A stretch of 57,391 bases of DNA from Pedobacter nanyangensis (GCF_003313505.1 NZ_QMHO01000018.1:1-57391); one strand, 5' to 3'; positions 7,787-17,745 are shown, numbered from the stretch's first letter. The notes: a model not told the origin generated them from the sequence alone. Numbers and translations: made by a program.

Positions 7787-9820
7787 CTACATCCTACGCC
7801 AGGAACAGGTGTCCTGCAATACCTTTCCTCCTTGTATAGATTTTACCAAGATCGTATTTTTCCCGGGTTGCAGTTCAACATTTTCCCATAAAACAGTTTT
7901 TAAGTTGTTGGTATTTTTGCTGGAATAGAATTTTCCGTTTAACCATAGCTCCACGGTTTGCATGTTGGAAAAAACCTTAATATTGGCTGTTTTTTTGCGT
8001 CGAATATTATTTCTTCGCTCCGCAATGTAAAGTATTGGCTCTGGATTCCAATTGGCTTTATAAAAATAAAAGGCATCCTTTTTAATTTTTCTATCATAGG
8101 TGACCAGGCCCTTGTCATTAATGCCATTATGGTCGCCTTCTGTACGTATCGAAGATCCAAAATCAGTTAAAACCCAGATAAATTTCCCCCAAACAAACGG
8201 GCGTTGCTTTAGTGCCGCCCAGTGCTTTTCATGGAAGGCGGTTTGCCATTCTTCGGGGTGGAAGTGTCCGGAGGGATTGGGTTTAGTCAATTCTTCGATG
8301 TGTTTAAACGGGCTGGCCCCTGCACCATATTCACTTACTGAAATTGGAACAAGGGGCATGATCTGGTGTGTTTCATCGGCCCATTTCGCAATGTCATCAA
8401 AATTTCCGCCGTACCAGCCGTAATATTTATTCCACCCCATCAGGTCAGTCAAACCGTTAAACTCTTTTTGTTTAAGATTGGAAGCTAGTGTTGTCAATCT
8501 GCCTGGATCTTCTTGTTTTACCAAAGCATCCAATTCACGAATAAAAGGTTCCGGATCGTCATAATCCAGCTTTAATTCATTAAAAATTCCCCAGAAAAAA
8601 ATGGACGGATGATTATAATTCTGTCTAATTAACTCCCTGAGCATTGTCTTAATATTATCTTCAAGCACTTTATTTTTCATGTAGCCAGTACCCGTATATC
8701 CTCCTGGTCCAACAAAGGGAATTTCCGACCAAAGTATGATCCCATTTCGGTCGCACAAGTCATAAAAATATTTGTTTTGCGGGTAGTGTGTTAAGCGCAT
8801 GGCTGTAGCCCCTAATTCTTTAATGAGCTCCATGTCATTGTCTTGGTCTGCATTACTCAAAGCCGAACCTTTGCTAGCCAGATCTTCATGGCGACCTGCT
8901 CCGTACAGATCAAGGTATTTTCCGTTTAAAAAAAAGCCTTTATCAGGATCGACATGAAAAAAACGTAAACCGAGCGGCTGGATTACCTTATCAATGAGCT
9001 GCTCATTTTTCCATAAGCTAACTGCTACGGTATAGAGGTAGGCATCGCTTTTTCCGTCCCATAAGTGTGGATTGTTGAGGTTTAGTTCTTGACTATACTG
9101 CGCACTATGGCTATCCATAAGATTTGCAATGGCCGAAGCGACCACATTTTTTTTCTTATCGTATATCTCGGTTCTTATTGATAAACCGGTGTTGTTAACG
9201 AGCGATAGTTTAGTTAACACCTTAATTTTTGCGGATTTTGCTGATACTTGTTGTTGGCTGATATAAATTCCAGATGAGCCATGGTCCAAAGGACTGATAC
9301 AGTTCTGGCCTGTTATGATGAGGGATACCGGGCGGTGAATGCCTCCGTAAACATTAAAATCGCCATGAAGGGGAATAACATCCAGCCGATAGGCATTGCT
9401 TGCCTGTACTATAACAGTATTAGCTCCTTGCTTTACAAAATTTGTTATTTCAAAACAAAATCCGGTATATCCGCCCTTATGTTCGTTTACAAATTTGTTG
9501 TTCAGCAATACCGCTGCTACACTGTTAACCCCTTCGAAATATAGGAACAGCCTTTTGCCTTTCATCTCCTCTGTTACGTTAAGTGTATTCTCATAAATGG
9601 CCGAGGTACGGTTATAAGCAGCCACTCCTTTCAGCGTTTCCGCAGCATTCCAGGTGTGGGGAAGGTCAATTTTTTGTTTGGTGATGTTTTGCTCAAAATT
9701 ATAAGCAAAATAAAACTGCCAATTTTTATTAAAGGGCAGGGTTTCCCTACCATTGCCGGCATAGCCGGATCCTACACTAAACATTAAAAAAAAGAGGGTG
9801 ATAATTTTTTTATACGGCAT
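7787..9820 (-). CDS. GH2 family glycoside hydrolase (beta-galactosidase-like), exported
   Basis: 677 residues with a signal peptide (MPYKKIITLFFLMFSVGSGYAG). Domain order is GH2 sugar-binding jelly roll (about 28-170, LPHTWNA motif), immunoglobulin-like GH2 domain (about 180-285), and TIM barrel (about 290-590) with acid/base E415 in GIFNEL and nucleophile E497 in SVSEYG, then a short C-terminal domain like DUF4982. Both catalytic residues are present, so the enzyme should be active on beta-galactosides, beta-glucuronides or beta-mannosides in the periplasm; the exact sugar cannot be told. It is part of the PUL, just downstream of the SusC/SusD remnant. Confidence 0.9.
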   Translation of the reverse strand: MPYKKIITLFFLMFSVGSGYAGNGRETLPFNKNWQFYFAYNFEQNITKQKIDLPHTWNAAETLKGVAAYNRTSAIYENTLNVTEEMKGKRLFLYFEGVNSVAAVLLNNKFVNEHKGGYTGFCFEITNFVKQGANTVIVQASNAYRLDVIPLHGDFNVYGGIHRPVSLIITGQNCISPLDHGSSGIYISQQQVSAKSAKIKVLTKLSLVNNTGLSIRTEIYDKKKNVVASAIANLMDSHSAQYSQELNLNNPHLWDGKSDAYLYTVAVSLWKNEQLIDKVIQPLGLRFFHVDPDKGFFLNGKYLDLYGAGRHEDLASKGSALSNADQDNDMELIKELGATAMRLTHYPQNKYFYDLCDRNGIILWSEIPFVGPGGYTGTGYMKNKVLEDNIKTMLRELIRQNYNHPSIFFWGIFNELKLDYDDPEPFIRELDALVKQEDPGRLTTLASNLKQKEFNGLTDLMGWNKYYGWYGGNFDDIAKWADETHQIMPLVPISVSEYGAGASPFKHIEELTKPNPSGHFHPEEWQTAFHEKHWAALKQRPFVWGKFIWVLTDFGSSIRTEGDHNGINDKGLVTYDRKIKKDAFYFYKANWNPEPILYIAERRNNIRRKKTANIKVFSNMQTVELWLNGKFYSSKNTNNLKTVLWENVELQPGKNTILVKSIQGGKVLQDTCSWRRM

Positions 9821-9886
9821 GATAATTTTGTGTTCTCCTGTTTGATTTGTGTAATGGGTAATAGTTTTAGTATGGTTTTTCTTGTA

Positions 9887-10156
9887 TTACCAGCCTGGAT
9901 TTTGTACCAAGGCCGGACTTCTGCCAATTTCAAGGCTTGTGATCGGGATCTGTCCGCTCGCCGCTTCCATTTCAAAATTACCGTGCCGGTCCGTTAACGC
10001 GGTGGTTTCCGTTCCCTCCAAGGTGATCAAAACATCGGACAAAGGGTCGCCCTGCACATCGGTAACCTTACCCTTAAATTTCTGACTTTGCGCCATTACC
10101 GATAATGGCAGGGCCAAAAGCAGAAAAAACAATTTCATCAAGTAGTTTTTTCTCAT
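9887..10156 (-). pseudogene. SusC-SusD fusion remnant (internal deletion scar)
   Basis: An 89-codon frame. Residues 1-69 look like a SusC-type TonB receptor start: signal peptide (KLFFLLLALPLSVMAQ) and carboxypeptidase-regulatory-like domain (GKVTDVQGDPLSDVLITL, then TALTDRHGNFEMEA). It then switches to IPITSLEIGRSPALVQNPGW and stops, which is the characteristic SusD C-terminus (a P-I-P-like turn, E-I, NPxLxQNPGW/Y). The join, near plus-strand 9943-9955, is in frame. The expected roughly 3 kb of SusC barrel and 1.5 kb of SusD are missing. Its place between GH2 and the beta-helix gene is where a SusCD pair belongs. I infer a deletion; an assembly collapse is the alternative. Confidence 0.8.
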
Positions 10157-10264
10157 CGTATTTTATTGATTTTTCTAAGTGGATATATAAATCGGACAGG
10201 CCATACGCTTCCTTTCGGAGTGCTTATCCCTCCGGCAATACCTTCTCAGTAGGTTTTTATTTTT

Positions 10265-11680
10265 CTATTGGATTTTTAAAGTTTTTAATAATCTCCAGGG
10301 ATACTGGTTTTTATCTGTCAATACAGCATCGCCCGCCGTCATATTCGATAGTTTTTCTTTTCCGCTGATATTTCCCTTAAAGGAGTTGCGTCTCCAGGTC
10401 AATGCGTTATACTGTTTGGCAGATTTTGTAAATTGTCCTTTAGTTGCCCCCATAAACTGGAAAACATTGTTTTCAAATATTACATTCTTAGGAACAGCAT
10501 GTTCAATGTCAATAAGTTCAACTTTAACAGAATCGTTTGAATTGTTATAAAAAACATTACCTGAGATCAGGGTGCTGTCTGTTGTCAGGGCAAAATTGAA
10601 AAGGCGCTTCCGATTATTTCCATCGTTAATGCTTAGGTTATTTCTAATGATATTATTCTTGGTCATCCAACTTTTGGCATTGATCGCATCAGAAATAACC
10701 AGCATAAAACCTCCTTCATTATCATGGCTATAATTGTTTTGTATAGTGGTATGGTTACAGTTGCCATCAATATCGAACGACTGGCCGTCATTTGAATAGT
10801 CGCGGTTCTGTGTAAAAGCTACTTCATTGTATTGGATTACGGTATGGTCGCTGCTGTGTGGCCAAATCCCAACGGCATTATCTTTGGCCCTGGTCCTGAT
10901 GTAAAATAATTTATTGTGCTCCACAACAGATCCATCAAAGGCTTTAATCACAATCCCATCTCCGCCGATATCCTGAAGCTTGCAGCCCCTGATCACCAGG
11001 TTTCTGTTAGGGAACCAATTGTCCCTAAACCCAAATGTACCGTTCCCCCTGATACCGTTACGATCTACACGTTCCAACGTACAATATTCTATCAGCAGGT
11101 TTTCGATGTTGCTGTTTTTTGGCCCCTGACAATCCCAATAAATGCCGTGGCCTTCTTTGCTTCCCTTTTTATTATCGCCATTGATATCATGGATATAGAG
11201 ATTGCTTAAGCGGATATTGGTAATTGTCCCAATGTTTTCGGCCATGATGCAAACACCAGTTGGCCCGGTTTTCTGCTCTTTAACAGTACTATCTTTATTA
11301 GAAATATCGAGGTCGCGTACCACAACATTGCTGATGTTCCTCAGCAAGACGGCATCTCGGAATTTACCTTCAGCGGCAATTACTGGTTTGTTGCCTTTGG
11401 CATAAGACCCAAAAACAATTGGTTTTACTTTTGAGCCGCTACCCTGGGGCACAAGCTGTCCCTTCCACACGCCACCACATTTAAAGAAAACCTGGTCGCC
11501 TGGTTTAAACACCTGTTTATTCACCCTGTCAAGACTTTTCCAGGCCATTTCCAAAGTAGTTCCCGAAGCATTATCGTCACCTTTTTCGCTATCTACATAA
11601 AAGCTACTTGCCCCATTATGCTGGGCAAATAGTCCTGTACAAAAAAGAAGCCCGGTAAAAAATAAGTAAAGCTTTTTCAT
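10265..11680 (-). CDS. Secreted right-handed parallel beta-helix protein (possible polysaccharide lyase)
   Basis: 471 residues with signal peptide (MKKLYLFFTGLLFCTGLFAQ). It starts with the FYVDSEKGDDNASGT and AWKSLDRVN motifs that open many exported pectate-lyase-like/DUF1565 proteins, followed by beta-helix rungs rich in N and I/V (NVVVRDLDISN, NLLIEYCTLERVDRNGI, TTIQNNYSHDNEGG). This fold is shared by polysaccharide lyases (chondroitinase B type), GH28 and epimerases; I cannot assign a catalytic triad by eye. Its place in a PUL with GH2 and a hybrid sensor favours a role in cleaving an acidic or complex glycan. Divergent from the regulator at 11852. Confidence 0.8.
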   Translation of the reverse strand: MKKLYLFFTGLLFCTGLFAQHNGASSFYVDSEKGDDNASGTTLEMAWKSLDRVNKQVFKPGDQVFFKCGGVWKGQLVPQGSGSKVKPIVFGSYAKGNKPVIAAEGKFRDAVLLRNISNVVVRDLDISNKDSTVKEQKTGPTGVCIMAENIGTITNIRLSNLYIHDINGDNKKGSKEGHGIYWDCQGPKNSNIENLLIEYCTLERVDRNGIRGNGTFGFRDNWFPNRNLVIRGCKLQDIGGDGIVIKAFDGSVVEHNKLFYIRTRAKDNAVGIWPHSSDHTVIQYNEVAFTQNRDYSNDGQSFDIDGNCNHTTIQNNYSHDNEGGFMLVISDAINAKSWMTKNNIIRNNLSINDGNNRKRLFNFALTTDSTLISGNVFYNNSNDSVKVELIDIEHAVPKNVIFENNVFQFMGATKGQFTKSAKQYNALTWRRNSFKGNISGKEKLSNMTAGDAVLTDKNQYPWRLLKTLKIQ

Positions 11681-11851
11681 AGTAACTACTTTAGGTTAAG
11701 TATTGCTGCCGCAACACCGTATTTGGTGCAAGTAAAATTGCGGCAATCTAATAAAATATAGGGATGAAAATCCTGTTTATATGGGGTGACAAATGTGTTT
11801 ATTGCAATTTAAGATATATTTTATAGCTAAATTTACCTTAACCAAGAAAAA

Positions 11852-14800
11852 ATGAAGTACATCTCAATAATACTTTCTCTTCTTTTTTTCGGGCTACATA
11901 CCTGCGTGGCCCAGCCTCCTATTTTTGATCATCTGGTAGCCGAAAATGGATTGTCCCAGAATTCGGTATTTGCCATTACTCAGGATAGCAGGGGCTTTAT
12001 GTGGTATGGTTCACGCTTTGGCCTTAACCGTTATGATGGAAGCAAATTTAAGCTATACAGAAGTAGTGCTTCCGATACGACAAGCATATCAGATGACTAC
12101 GTTACTACGCTCTACAGTGATACCCAAAAGCGCCTTTGGGTAGGCACGGCCAACGGGCTTAACCATTTTGATCCTCAAAGAAGTACCTTCAAAAGAATTT
12201 ACCTGAAAACAGGCCGTAACTATGCTGTTAATGGGATCAGGGCCGTTTATGAAGATAAACAAAAAAGATTATGGATCGGCTCAACACGAGGGCTCTATCT
12301 GCTAACCAATCCTTCTTGCTTATCATTTACCTGGGCCGGAAAATTAGGTTTGCCTTCAGAACTAGCCGGAAGCGAAATATTATGCGTGCACGAAGATCTT
12401 AAGGGATATCTATGGGTGGGCACCGCCAATAAACTGTTCCGATGCCGCTTTAACAGCAAAATATACGATATAGAGATTTTTCAGCATACCTCAAGCCCTT
12501 CGAGCATCAGCTACAATGCAGTAACCGATATTGTAGAAGACCGTAGCAAAAATCTTTGGTTCGCTACAGAAAACGGGGGATTAAACCTCTTTGATGACAA
12601 AAGCAAAACCTTCACCAGGTTTCTGCACCACAATAACAACAACAGCCTGGTTCACAACGCCATTAGAAAAATGATCCGGAAAAGCACCGGAGAGATATGG
12701 ATTGGCACACAGGAAGGCCTTAGTATTTTAAACCCAGAAACCAAAACCTTTCAAACCATACAGCACCGAAAATCACGGCCTAAAAGCCTGAACCAAAATT
12801 CGATCTATAGCATTTTTGAAGACCGAAATGGATCAATGTGGGTGGGCACTTATTATGGTGGCGTAAATGTAAACTATGCATCGCCAACAAATTTTAAAAC
12901 CTTACAATACAACGAGCAGCCTGAAGGTATCAGCCATAATGTAGTGAGCTCTATTATTGCCGCCAACGGCAACAACCTGTGGATTGCCACCGAAGGAGGT
13001 GGACTAAATTACTTGGACTGGCAGAGCCGAAAATGTAAACATTATTACGACAACCCCAATGATTCCCAGCATATTGGATCAGACTTGATAAAAATTCTGT
13101 ATAAAGATACAGATGGCAATATATGGATTGGAACACATGGTGGAGGGCTTAATGTTATGAATCCCGAAACGGGCAAAGTTACCCATTTCTTTACCGGACA
13201 GGACAAGTTGAACGGAACGCGTTCTGAAATTGTAGCATTATTGGAAGCTGGCAATGGGACATTCTGGGTAGGCAGTCAAACTGGGCTCAGGATATTTGAT
13301 AAAAAAGGAATCCAGCTAAGCCCCAACAGCTCCGTCAAAGTGCTGGCAAAATTTTCTGACAAAAACATTAAAGTGCTCTTCAAGGATGCAAACGGCAATA
13401 TCTGGATCGCCGCAACTACTGGCCTTTATCGCTATGCGCCTACCACTGGGAAATTAAACCGCTATACGCTACCTAAGGGCAGCAACAGCGCCAGTCCAAA
13501 CTTCAACTACATTAACTGCATACAACAAGATAGCAGAAAAAATATATGGATTGGGCTGTATTACGGCGGGCTGTCAAAGTACAACGCAAAACGCGATATG
13601 TTTTTGCAACCGTTTACGACAAAAAATGGGCTATCTAACAACAATGTACTGGGTATACTAGAAGATCAAAAACATCAGTTATGGATCAGTACCTCCAATG
13701 GCCTGTCAAAATTCAACCCCTCAAACCTGACTTTCCAAACCTATACAACCAGCGACGGGCTGGCTGGCGATGAGTTCAACTACAATTCATTTTTTATCAG
13801 CAAACGTGGTGAGTTTTTTTTTGGAGGCTACAACGGACTTACTTATTTTTTTCCAGATGAAATACAAAAGAATAACTACAAGGCACCCCTAGTATTTACC
13901 CAGCTTAAATTGTCCAATGTACCCGTAAAGATCAATGCCCCTGATGGCCTACTCCAGCAAGATATCAGCTTTACCAAAAAGCTCGTATTTAAGTATGACC
14001 AGAACATTTTTACGGTTGAATTTGCACTGCTCAATTACATCAAATCTACCAAGAATAGATATGCTTATAAATTGGAGGGCATCAACAAGCAATGGATAGA
14101 AACCACAATCCCTTCTGCTAACTATACAAATCTCCCTTCAGGTACTTATAAACTTCTTGTAAAAGGAGCCAACAACGATGGCCTTTGGAGCAGCCCTGCT
14201 AGTATACACATTGAAATTTTGCCGCCGTTTTGGAAAACATGGTGGGCATTCTGTATTTATGCTGTGCTTATTGCGATTGTTCTTTTCTTTATCACGAGGT
14301 TTTTTTACCTCAGGGAACTGCTCATCAAAGACGAAGAACTGCACCAGAATAAACTCAATTTTTTCACCAACGTATCTCATGAAATCCGCACACACCTTAC
14401 GCTAATTATGGCCCCCATAGAAAGAATGCTGGATATCAGCCAACACACTCCGCAGTTTAAAAAAGAGAGCCTCAACTTAAAAAACAACGCGGAGAGGCTT
14501 TTAAGACTAGTTAGCGAACTCATGGATTTTAGGAAAGTAGAAACCAAACACCTCAAGCTCCGCATTGCGGCACATGATCTGGTTGATTTTATCAGAAATA
14601 TTTTCAGTTTATTTGAAGCGCTTTCAGAAAAAAAACAAATCCATTATTCTCTGAAATATGAACAGCAGCCCATCATTGCTTATTTTGACAAGGAACAACT
14701 CGAGAAAGTTTTTTTTAACCTGATCTCTAACGCATTTAAGTTTACGCCAAAGGGCGGACATATTTCCATTGCTTTGAAAACCTTGTCCAATCAGGTTTTT

Positions 14801-15925
14801 GTAAGTATTACAGATACAGGAAGAGGGATAGCTCCCCAGCATCTGGACCGATTGTTCACGAATTTTTTCCAAGTAAATGATCACAACATACAAAACACCG
14901 GCTATGGTATTGGTTTAGCACTTTCCAAGCATATAGCAGAACTTCACAAAGGCAATATTACCGTAAACAGCATACCCGCCCAAAACAATCGACAGGGGTA
15001 CACCAACTTTACCGTAACCCTACAATTGGGCAACAAACATTTTAATAACGCCTGTTATGAAGCCCTGCAAGATACTGTTTCAGAAAGCCATGAGATGAAC
15101 ACATCAACAGCACATGGCCCAATTGAAACCACGGACACCATAGAAAATAAGAAGGCGAAAAACTATACCATTTTAGTGGTAGAGGATAATGCGGCGATAC
15201 AACAAATGGTTGCAGAGTCATTGGAGCAGGATTACCATATTTTAACGGCAAAAAACGGGCTATCTGGATGGACAAGGGCTACCGAAGAAGTGCCAGACCT
15301 AGTGATCAGCGATGTAATGATGCCCCAAATGGATGGCTTTACGCTGTGCAACAAATTGAAGGCCGACCAGCGGACCAGCCACATTCCCCTTATTCTTTTA
15401 ACGGCAAAAAGTTCAGAAACAGACCAGATCAGTGGGCTGAGCGGCGGAGCAGATGCATACTTGACCAAGCCTTTTAGCTCCAAGATACTTCAACTTCATG
15501 TCCAGAACCTGCTCAATTGCAGGGAAACTATGCAACAAAAATTCAGCAGGCACCTGGTGTTGGAACCCCAGCAAATTGCCATAGCCCCTGTTGAGGAACA
15601 ATTCCTTTCCAAGCTTATCCATATCATTGAAAACAATATGGAAAATGTGCATTTTGGTGTAGAGCACCTTGCCGAAGGCATTGGCATGAGCCAATCTGTA
15701 CTCTATAAAAAGCTTAAGGCGCTAACCAATATGTCGGTAAATGATTTTGCAAAGTCCATACGTTTAAAAAGGGCCGCACAATTGCTGCTGCAAAAAAAAT
15801 ATACCGTGTACGAAATAGGCTATATGGTAGGTTTTAGCGATCGTAAATATTTTAGCAGAGCGTTTAAAAAGCAATTTGGGAAAACCCCCAGCGAGTATGT
15901 AGATACCCCATCCAACAAAGATTAA
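11852..15925 (+). CDS. Hybrid two-component system sensor/regulator (HTCS)
   Basis: 1357 residues in the standard HTCS order: signal peptide (1-20), about 14 reg_prop beta-propeller repeats (WVGTANGL, WIGTHGGGL types) to about 710, Y_Y_Y domain (about 720-785), one membrane helix (798-820), HisKA with H843, HATPase (NLISNAFKFTPKGG near 955, DTGRGI near 988, GYGIGLALS), receiver with D1154 (VISDVMMPQMDG), K in TKPF, and an AraC-type HTH at the end (GFSDRKYFSRAFKKQFGKTPSEY region). It should sense a periplasmic oligosaccharide and drive the neighbouring PUL. Odd: the H-box reads SHEIRTHLTLI, where Pro is normally found before LTLI. Confidence 0.95.
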   Translation: MKYISIILSLLFFGLHTCVAQPPIFDHLVAENGLSQNSVFAITQDSRGFMWYGSRFGLNRYDGSKFKLYRSSASDTTSISDDYVTTLYSDTQKRLWVGTANGLNHFDPQRSTFKRIYLKTGRNYAVNGIRAVYEDKQKRLWIGSTRGLYLLTNPSCLSFTWAGKLGLPSELAGSEILCVHEDLKGYLWVGTANKLFRCRFNSKIYDIEIFQHTSSPSSISYNAVTDIVEDRSKNLWFATENGGLNLFDDKSKTFTRFLHHNNNNSLVHNAIRKMIRKSTGEIWIGTQEGLSILNPETKTFQTIQHRKSRPKSLNQNSIYSIFEDRNGSMWVGTYYGGVNVNYASPTNFKTLQYNEQPEGISHNVVSSIIAANGNNLWIATEGGGLNYLDWQSRKCKHYYDNPNDSQHIGSDLIKILYKDTDGNIWIGTHGGGLNVMNPETGKVTHFFTGQDKLNGTRSEIVALLEAGNGTFWVGSQTGLRIFDKKGIQLSPNSSVKVLAKFSDKNIKVLFKDANGNIWIAATTGLYRYAPTTGKLNRYTLPKGSNSASPNFNYINCIQQDSRKNIWIGLYYGGLSKYNAKRDMFLQPFTTKNGLSNNNVLGILEDQKHQLWISTSNGLSKFNPSNLTFQTYTTSDGLAGDEFNYNSFFISKRGEFFFGGYNGLTYFFPDEIQKNNYKAPLVFTQLKLSNVPVKINAPDGLLQQDISFTKKLVFKYDQNIFTVEFALLNYIKSTKNRYAYKLEGINKQWIETTIPSANYTNLPSGTYKLLVKGANNDGLWSSPASIHIEILPPFWKTWWAFCIYAVLIAIVLFFITRFFYLRELLIKDEELHQNKLNFFTNVSHEIRTHLTLIMAPIERMLDISQHTPQFKKESLNLKNNAERLLRLVSELMDFRKVETKHLKLRIAAHDLVDFIRNIFSLFEALSEKKQIHYSLKYEQQPIIAYFDKEQLEKVFFNLISNAFKFTPKGGHISIALKTLSNQVFVSITDTGRGIAPQHLDRLFTNFFQVNDHNIQNTGYGIGLALSKHIAELHKGNITVNSIPAQNNRQGYTNFTVTLQLGNKHFNNACYEALQDTVSESHEMNTSTAHGPIETTDTIENKKAKNYTILVVEDNAAIQQMVAESLEQDYHILTAKNGLSGWTRATEEVPDLVISDVMMPQMDGFTLCNKLKADQRTSHIPLILLTAKSSETDQISGLSGGADAYLTKPFSSKILQLHVQNLLNCRETMQQKFSRHLVLEPQQIAIAPVEEQFLSKLIHIIENNMENVHFGVEHLAEGIGMSQSVLYKKLKALTNMSVNDFAKSIRLKRAAQLLLQKKYTVYEIGYMVGFSDRKYFSRAFKKQFGKTPSEYVDTPSNKD

Positions 15926-16120
15926 AATCTACGATCAACAGCAATCGGTTCCTAATAGTTCCGCTTTACGTGGCAATATTTCACAGCATGTTATTAAAAG
16001 CCCTGCAGGTTTTATATTGCGCCAACCAACGGTCGACAGCCCAAAAAGCAAACTGCAACAATCCAACATCAACTTTCACGTTAATGTGTTAAAATCGGGC
16101 TAAAAAAGTTACATTCGTAT

Positions 16121-17386
16121 ATGCAAGGTAAAAGATACATGCTATTGCTGCTATTGCTGCTGTTTCATTTAGCAGGTAAAGCGGCTTCCATTCTAATTCA
16201 CATGGACGAGAACCAAAAAAACCACCTCAAGGCTTATGGAATTGCCTATTGGTGTATCAAGCAACAAGTAGAAGTTGATTGGTTGCTCAATTACCGCGGC
16301 GGCAGTTTTTTGGTCAAACAGGTGAAGGCCATTGAAGACGAATGCAAAATCAGGGGGGTATCGTATGAGGTATTGCCCGACGGAAAAGTAAATGCCATCC
16401 TTAATGAAATTAGCGATCCAGCAGTAAACATGGAAATGGTGAAACTAGAAAAAGCCCCTAAAATTGCCGTTTATTCCCCTAAAAGCAAACTCCCTTGGGA
16501 TGATGCCGTTACCCTGGTACTCACCTATGCAGAAATCCCCTATGAGGTGATTTACGATGATGACATTTTAAAAGACAAACTAATTTCGTACGACTGGCTG
16601 CACCTGCATCACGAAGATTTTACGGGGCAATACGGTAGGTTTTGGTCATCTTACAGAAATGCCACCTGGTACCAGGAAGACGTGAAATATCAGGAAGCCG
16701 CTGCCAAACGCAATGGCTTTAAGAAAGTTTCCCAGATGAAACTGGCCGTAGCCAAACGTATCAAAGAGTTTTGTGTAGGTGGCGGCTTTTTGTTTGCTAT
16801 GTGTTCAGGTACCGATAGTTTTGATATTGCCCTTGCTGCCGAAGGCGTAGATATTTTGGAAAGTATGTTTGACGGTGACGGCATGGATGCCAACGCCCAA
16901 GCAAAAATTGATTATGGAAAGAGCGTAGCTTTCACCAATTTTCAGCTTGACATGAACCCCTATAACTATGAGTTTTCGGATATAGATGTAACCCAAACCC
17001 GTACGGGCTTTAACAATAGCAATGATTTTTTTAGCCTGTTTGATTTCTCGGCCAAATGGGATTTAGTACCTACCATGCTTACCCAAAACCACGAAAAAGT
17101 AATTAAAGGCTTTATGGGCCAAACCACTGCTTTCCGTAAAAGCTTGGTTAAACCCAGCATTACCGTACTTGGCGAGAATAAAGCTGGCGCTGAAGTGCGT
17201 TACCTACATGGCGAAATTGGCAAGGGACAGTTCAGCTTTTATGGCGGCCACGATCCTGAAGACTACCAACATCAGGTGAACGACCCTCCTACCGATTTAA
17301 GCTTGCATCCCACCTCACCTGGTTATCGCCTAATTTTAAACAATGTACTGTTTCCTGCCGCTAAAAAGAAACCACAGAAAACTTAA
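16121..17386 (+). CDS. Conserved Bacteroidota secreted protein (family often labelled asparagine synthetase B)
   Basis: 421 residues with an N-terminal signal peptide (MLLLLLLLFHLAGKAAS). The opening of the mature part, LKAYGIAYWCIKQQVEVDWLLNYRGGSF, given here as LKAYGIAYWC and VDWLLNYRGGSF, belongs to a family seen across Bacteroidota and commonly called asparagine synthetase B; there is no glutaminase/ATP-pyrophosphatase domain of real AsnB, so that name is doubtful. The region GGGFLFAMCSGTDSF with C228 resembles the nucleophile elbow of class I glutamine-amidotransferase/DJ-1-like folds, and a C-terminal HDPEDYQHQVNDPPTDL segment is conserved-looking. Function unknown. It stands alone between the HTCS and the ABC-F gene. 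Confidence 0.65.
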   Translation: MQGKRYMLLLLLLLFHLAGKAASILIHMDENQKNHLKAYGIAYWCIKQQVEVDWLLNYRGGSFLVKQVKAIEDECKIRGVSYEVLPDGKVNAILNEISDPAVNMEMVKLEKAPKIAVYSPKSKLPWDDAVTLVLTYAEIPYEVIYDDDILKDKLISYDWLHLHHEDFTGQYGRFWSSYRNATWYQEDVKYQEAAAKRNGFKKVSQMKLAVAKRIKEFCVGGGFLFAMCSGTDSFDIALAAEGVDILESMFDGDGMDANAQAKIDYGKSVAFTNFQLDMNPYNYEFSDIDVTQTRTGFNNSNDFFSLFDFSAKWDLVPTMLTQNHEKVIKGFMGQTTAFRKSLVKPSITVLGENKAGAEVRYLHGEIGKGQFSFYGGHDPEDYQHQVNDPPTDLSLHPTSPGYRLILNNVLFPAAKKKPQKT

Positions 17387-17626
17387 ATCTTTTTGACACA
17401 GGCCTTAACGCTTCCGTTTCTATGGTGAAGCAGGGGGAACAAGCAAACAAAGCAAGCCTCATGCTCAACACCTTACTAATCCTGGCCCTTTTTATGTATC
17501 GCCACAGGCTTTGCACTTTCCTTCGCAACGGCTTACATTTATGGGGAACAAAAGCAATTGGCTACTAGGTTTTGCCCCCTAAAACTGTTTTGAGCAAAAA
17601 TTTCTCCTAATTAGAGTAGTTTTTAC

Positions 17627-17634
17627 TATATTTG
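17627..17634 (+). promoter_or_regulatory. Candidate -7 box for ABC-F gene
   Basis: TATATTTG fits the Bacteroidota -7 consensus TAnnTTTG. TTTC at 17601-17604 is a near match to the -33 TTTG box with a 22-bp spacer. Transcription would start near 17641, leaving a leader of about 105 nt before the ATG at 17748. Confidence 0.55.
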
Positions 17635-17654
17635 GGGCGTTAAAATCAAAAAAC

Positions 17655-17745
17655 ATGAGCATGTAGAATTCAATTTCTTTTCTATTTCATTAAAGACCGC
17701 AAGTACATCTGCCTTGCTATTCATTCATCTTTAAAGAAAGAAATT
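17655..17745 (+). promoter_or_regulatory. Possible attenuator: 3-codon leader frame plus start-masking inverted repeat
   Basis: ATG AGC ATG TAG at 17655-17666 could encode the leader peptide Met-Ser-Met. Six bases later AATTTCTTT (17672-17680) can pair with AAAGAAATT (17737-17745), which ends two bases before the ABC-F start codon. A ribosome stalled at the leader stop would cover the left arm and expose the start. A second hairpin GCAAG/CTTGC (17699-17717) lies in the loop. The stem is AU-rich and weak, so this is a hypothesis. Confidence 0.35.

Noticed and set aside
17422..17568. 48-codon frame upstream of the ABC-F gene
   Set aside because: No ribosome site, no recognisable features, and it ends well before the promoter-like box.
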